From the NCBI RefSeq assembly GCF_000775285.1, contig NZ_JJML01000034.1, forward strand, positions 1-38,011: a stretch of 38,011 nt of DNA, given 5' to 3'. The position numbers and the translations under genes are program-made. Numbering within the stretch: the stretch's first letter is position 1; the number at the start of each line of letters is the position of its first letter. Source of the stretch: Neosynechococcus sphagnicola sy1. GTDB taxonomy: Bacteria; Cyanobacteriota; Cyanobacteriia; Neosynechococcales; Neosynechococcaceae. The notes beneath the pieces are model-generated. The model was not told the DNA's origin. It did no database searches and worked only from the letters and a program-made list of their open reading frames with translations. Below, piece by piece: positions 35,568 through 38,011 of the stretch.

Positions 35568-37953
35568 TCAATAGTGGGTGGGAGGCAGTTTCTGTAAGCG
35601 TTGCCGCGATCGCTCAAGTGCTTGTTGCAATTTTTTTACCTGGATCGGCTTACTGAGATAATCATCCATGCCCGCTGCCAAGCAGAGATCGCGGTCTTCA
35701 GCCATGGCATTCGCAGTCAAGGCAATAATTTGGGGTCTGGGATTGTGGGTCTGGCAAATTTGGCGAGTAGCTGCGAGCCCGTCCATCTGGGGCATTTGGA
35801 CATCCATTAGCACCACCTCATAGGCGTGCTGTTGCAGCGCTGCTAGCACTTCAAGACCATTGTTGACCACCTCGGCCTGATAACCCAGCTTCTCTAGGAT
35901 CTTCAAGATCACGGTTTGATTGACAATATTATCCTCGGCGACCAAAATCCTGAGGGGTGAGAAGGCATAGGGTGGGGAGACCTGCGGGGGGGGTCTGTTG
36001 GGGAGTGAGATTGGGAGTCATGGCCGTTTTGCCGTCCCTGACCCTATCGGTGGGCCTGACTAGTTGAGTCGGCATCAGGCTATCGGGGATAGCTGAGGTA
36101 ACCATCGTAAACCAGAAGGTTGATCCGTTGCCCACTTGACTTTCAACCCAAATTCGACCCTGCATGAGGTCACAGAGGCGTTGACAAATGACCAAGCCTA
36201 AGCCAGTGCCCCCATACTTGCGTGTTGTCGAGGCATCGCCCTGGCTGAAGGGTTTGAACAGACGGGGCATTTGTTCTAGGGGAATGCCGATACCTGTATC
36301 TCGAACCGCAAACTTCAGTTCATAGGTCTCTCCCGTTAGCTTGCGGTCAGCCTCCAAGAGCGGTTCCTGTGGGACTGGTTCTGCTGCTGTTTCATCACGG
36401 TTGTTGAACGGCGGCGGCTGGATTGGACGGGCATTGACGGTAATAGCGATCTCCCCCGTGGGTGTGAACTTAATGGCGTTATTGAGGAGATTGACGAGAA
36501 TTTGGCGCAACCGAATGCGATCGCCCATGATCCAGGTGGGGACTAGTGGATCGATCTCGGAGGTCAATGTCAGTCCTTTTTCAGCTGCCTGACGCACAAA
36601 TAAATTAAGGCATTCTTGGACACACCTGCTTAACTCAAAGGGGTGTGCTTCCAAGGTCATCTCACCCGACTCGATTTTGGAAAAATCTAAAATGTCGTTG
36701 ATAATCGTCAGCAATGATTCGCCGCTGGAATGGATGGTGGCTAACAGTTCCCGTTGTTGCCCATCGGTGGCAGTATTCAGGAGTACCGCTGTGAGCCCAA
36801 TTACGGCATTCATTGGGGTGCGGATTTCATGACTCATGGTGGCAAGGAATTCACTCTTCGCATGATTTGCAACTTCTGCCGCAATCCGAGCTTGTTGTAA
36901 ATCCTCTTGGGTTTGCTGCAAAGTTGTTAACATCGTGTTCATGGTGTTGCCAAATTGGGCTAATTCATCCTGCCCTGGAATTTCGATACGGACAGATAAA
37001 TCTCCATCCGCACTGACGCTACTAACGAAGGTATGCAATTGAGTCAGCCGAGAGAGGACGACTTTTTCTAACAGCACCAGAACGGTAATCGTTAACCCCA
37101 GGCCAACCACCAGTAATGAGACCGCCAAAAATTGCAAACTCACCTGGGCTTGTTGATAAATCGGTCGAGGCCCCTGAATTTGTAACAGGAGTGCGGGTTG
37201 ACCCTCAATATTGTTGACCAAGGTATACCCCGCGATCGCCTGATCATTCAGGGGCTGAATCACCATTGCATTTTGTGCATTTTGGGACTCTTTGGCATTG
37301 GATTGGGGGGCATGCCGATTCTGGTTTTTTAGATGCGTCCAGATGGGTTGTAGGTCTGGGGGCAATTGCTTTAGGTCATAGATGTTCAGAGAGAGTTGGG
37401 TGAGTTTAGCCAACTTATTGACTGCCGTTGAGTCTAAATATCGGCCCATGACAACCCACCCCTTTTGGGGTCCCTTATTGTCACTGGTGAGAATAGGAGT
37501 GGCAACTACCAGCATCGGATGGTCGAGTAGGATAATACCCTGGATGGGGTGGTCTAGGATTACTGGCAATTGCGGGGCGGAGACCTCCTGTTGTTTCATA
37601 TTCAAGGCTTTGCTGAAAACAACCCGTCCGTTAGAACTAACCAGTAACAATAGATTCAGCTGTAATTGAACAATTGTTAAATAAGTGTAATTAGATACCA
37701 AGTATTCTTGAGAAGGTGTTTCCATAAAGTCGTAGGTGTCATCCCAAGCCGAATAATCGGTGGAAGTCACTTGGAGGGTCTCCAGCTCATTTTGCAAAGC
37801 TTCCAATGTCCGGATGACATTCAGCCGCATTTCCTGCTCCTCAACCTGTTGATAACGATTGAGAACAATGGCAAATGAGGTGGCATAGAGCACGGCTGTT
37901 AAGCTCATCAGTGCTCCGCCAACAATCAGAAGTGTCTTCTGACGCAGCTTCAC
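35568..37953 (-). pseudogene. Hybrid sensor histidine kinase (CHASE4-HAMP-HisKA-HATPase-receiver), interrupted by a one-base frameshift
   Basis: GTG 37953 opens a 674-residue frame: membrane helix (8-30), a periplasmic domain with the CHASE4-like YSAWDDTYDFM (67-77), a second helix (about 272-297), HAMP, a HisKA domain with phospho-acceptor His375 in MSHEIRTPMNAVIG, and an ATPase domain with NAIKF, DTGIGIP and GGTGLGL. It ends in the unnatural TLCLLTPQDFGRRG. An overlapping frame continues as PLRILVAEDNIVNQTVILKI, a full receiver domain with VVLMDVQMPQMDG (phospho-acceptor Asp) and DDYLSKPI. Removing one of eight G at 35986-35993 joins them through a Pro-rich linker (QQTPPQVSPPYAFSPLRILV) into 794 residues. 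The receiver frame alone lacks its first strand under its own start, so a fused kinase is much likelier than two genes. The sensed signal is unknown. Confidence 0.87.
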
Positions 37954-38011
37954 AGAATTGACACCTTAGGGGAATGAATTAACCTGATTTTTAAAGTGAT
38001 TATCCATTAAT

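Noticed and set aside
1838-35993. Programmed frameshifting or transcriptional slippage as the cause of the split genes
   Set aside because: Most runs are only five to seven bases, the affected families are not known to use recoding, and no stimulatory structures were evident; an error in the assembly explains all cases at once.
1-38011. tRNA, rRNA, CRISPR or insertion-sequence content
   Set aside because: I found no T-loop-like GTTCGA-type consensus in a cloverleaf context, no regularly spaced repeats of CRISPR size, and no transposase or terminal inverted repeats; scattered HIP1 octamers are a genome-wide feature and not an element.

Overview
The window is ordinary chromosomal DNA of a cyanobacterium. 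It carries two photosystem I genes (psaL, psaI), the NDH-1 cluster ndhA-I-G-E, the cyanobacterial alkane genes (aar, ado), a cyanobacterial group 2 sigma factor, and by eye about forty copies of the HIP1 octamer GCGATCGC, roughly one per kb. I see no mobile element, prophage, CRISPR array, rRNA or tRNA gene. Almost everything recognisable is core metabolism.

Layout. 1-1266: start of a TPR gene behind a sugar aminotransferase gene. 1371-3324: SbmA/BacA-type ABC transporter. 3429-6075: a sigma factor gene followed 3 bp later by a P-loop GTPase gene. 6527-9111: leucyl aminopeptidase (pepA) convergent with 4-hydroxyphenylpyruvate dioxygenase (hppD). 9284-13514: complete high-affinity phosphate operon pstS-C-A-B behind a tandem Pho-box array. 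13931-15106: ferrochelatase-family protein with a histidine-rich tail. 15188-19740, minus strand: ado, aar, accA, a short-chain dehydrogenase and folE, with a lone sugar ABC permease diverging from ado at 19971. 21093-25715: small membrane protein, ndhA-I-G-E and NAD kinase. 25917-26706: psaL and psaI, separated by an intrinsic terminator. 26990-30867: membrane-anchored HEAT-repeat protein, family 2 glycosyltransferase, NlpC/P60 endopeptidase and class A beta-lactamase-fold serine hydrolase. 30904-38011: double-domain ArsA/GET3 ATPase, lspA, proS and a hybrid histidine kinase with a CHASE4-like sensor.

The strongest unexpected signal is six apparent single-base frameshifts: in the ABC transporter, sigC, hppD, accA, ado and the hybrid kinase. 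Each gene spans 3n+1 bases. In each, removing one base from a short homopolymer (for ado possibly a neighbouring CC) rejoins two halves of one conserved protein. accA is normally essential and sigC is a housekeeping-type regulator, so systematic over-calling of homopolymers in the assembly is the simplest explanation, but real lesions cannot be excluded from sequence alone. All six lie in minus-strand genes. In the annotation these loci are given as single genes with the frameshift noted.

Functional themes: aar/ado with accA supply and consume acyl chains for alkanes; the pst operon handles phosphate starvation; ndhA-I-G-E, nadK, psaL and psaI serve photosynthetic electron transport and NADP supply; NlpC/P60, the beta-lactamase-fold protein, LspA and the glycosyltransferase act on the cell envelope. 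I did not find a convincing new multi-gene system.
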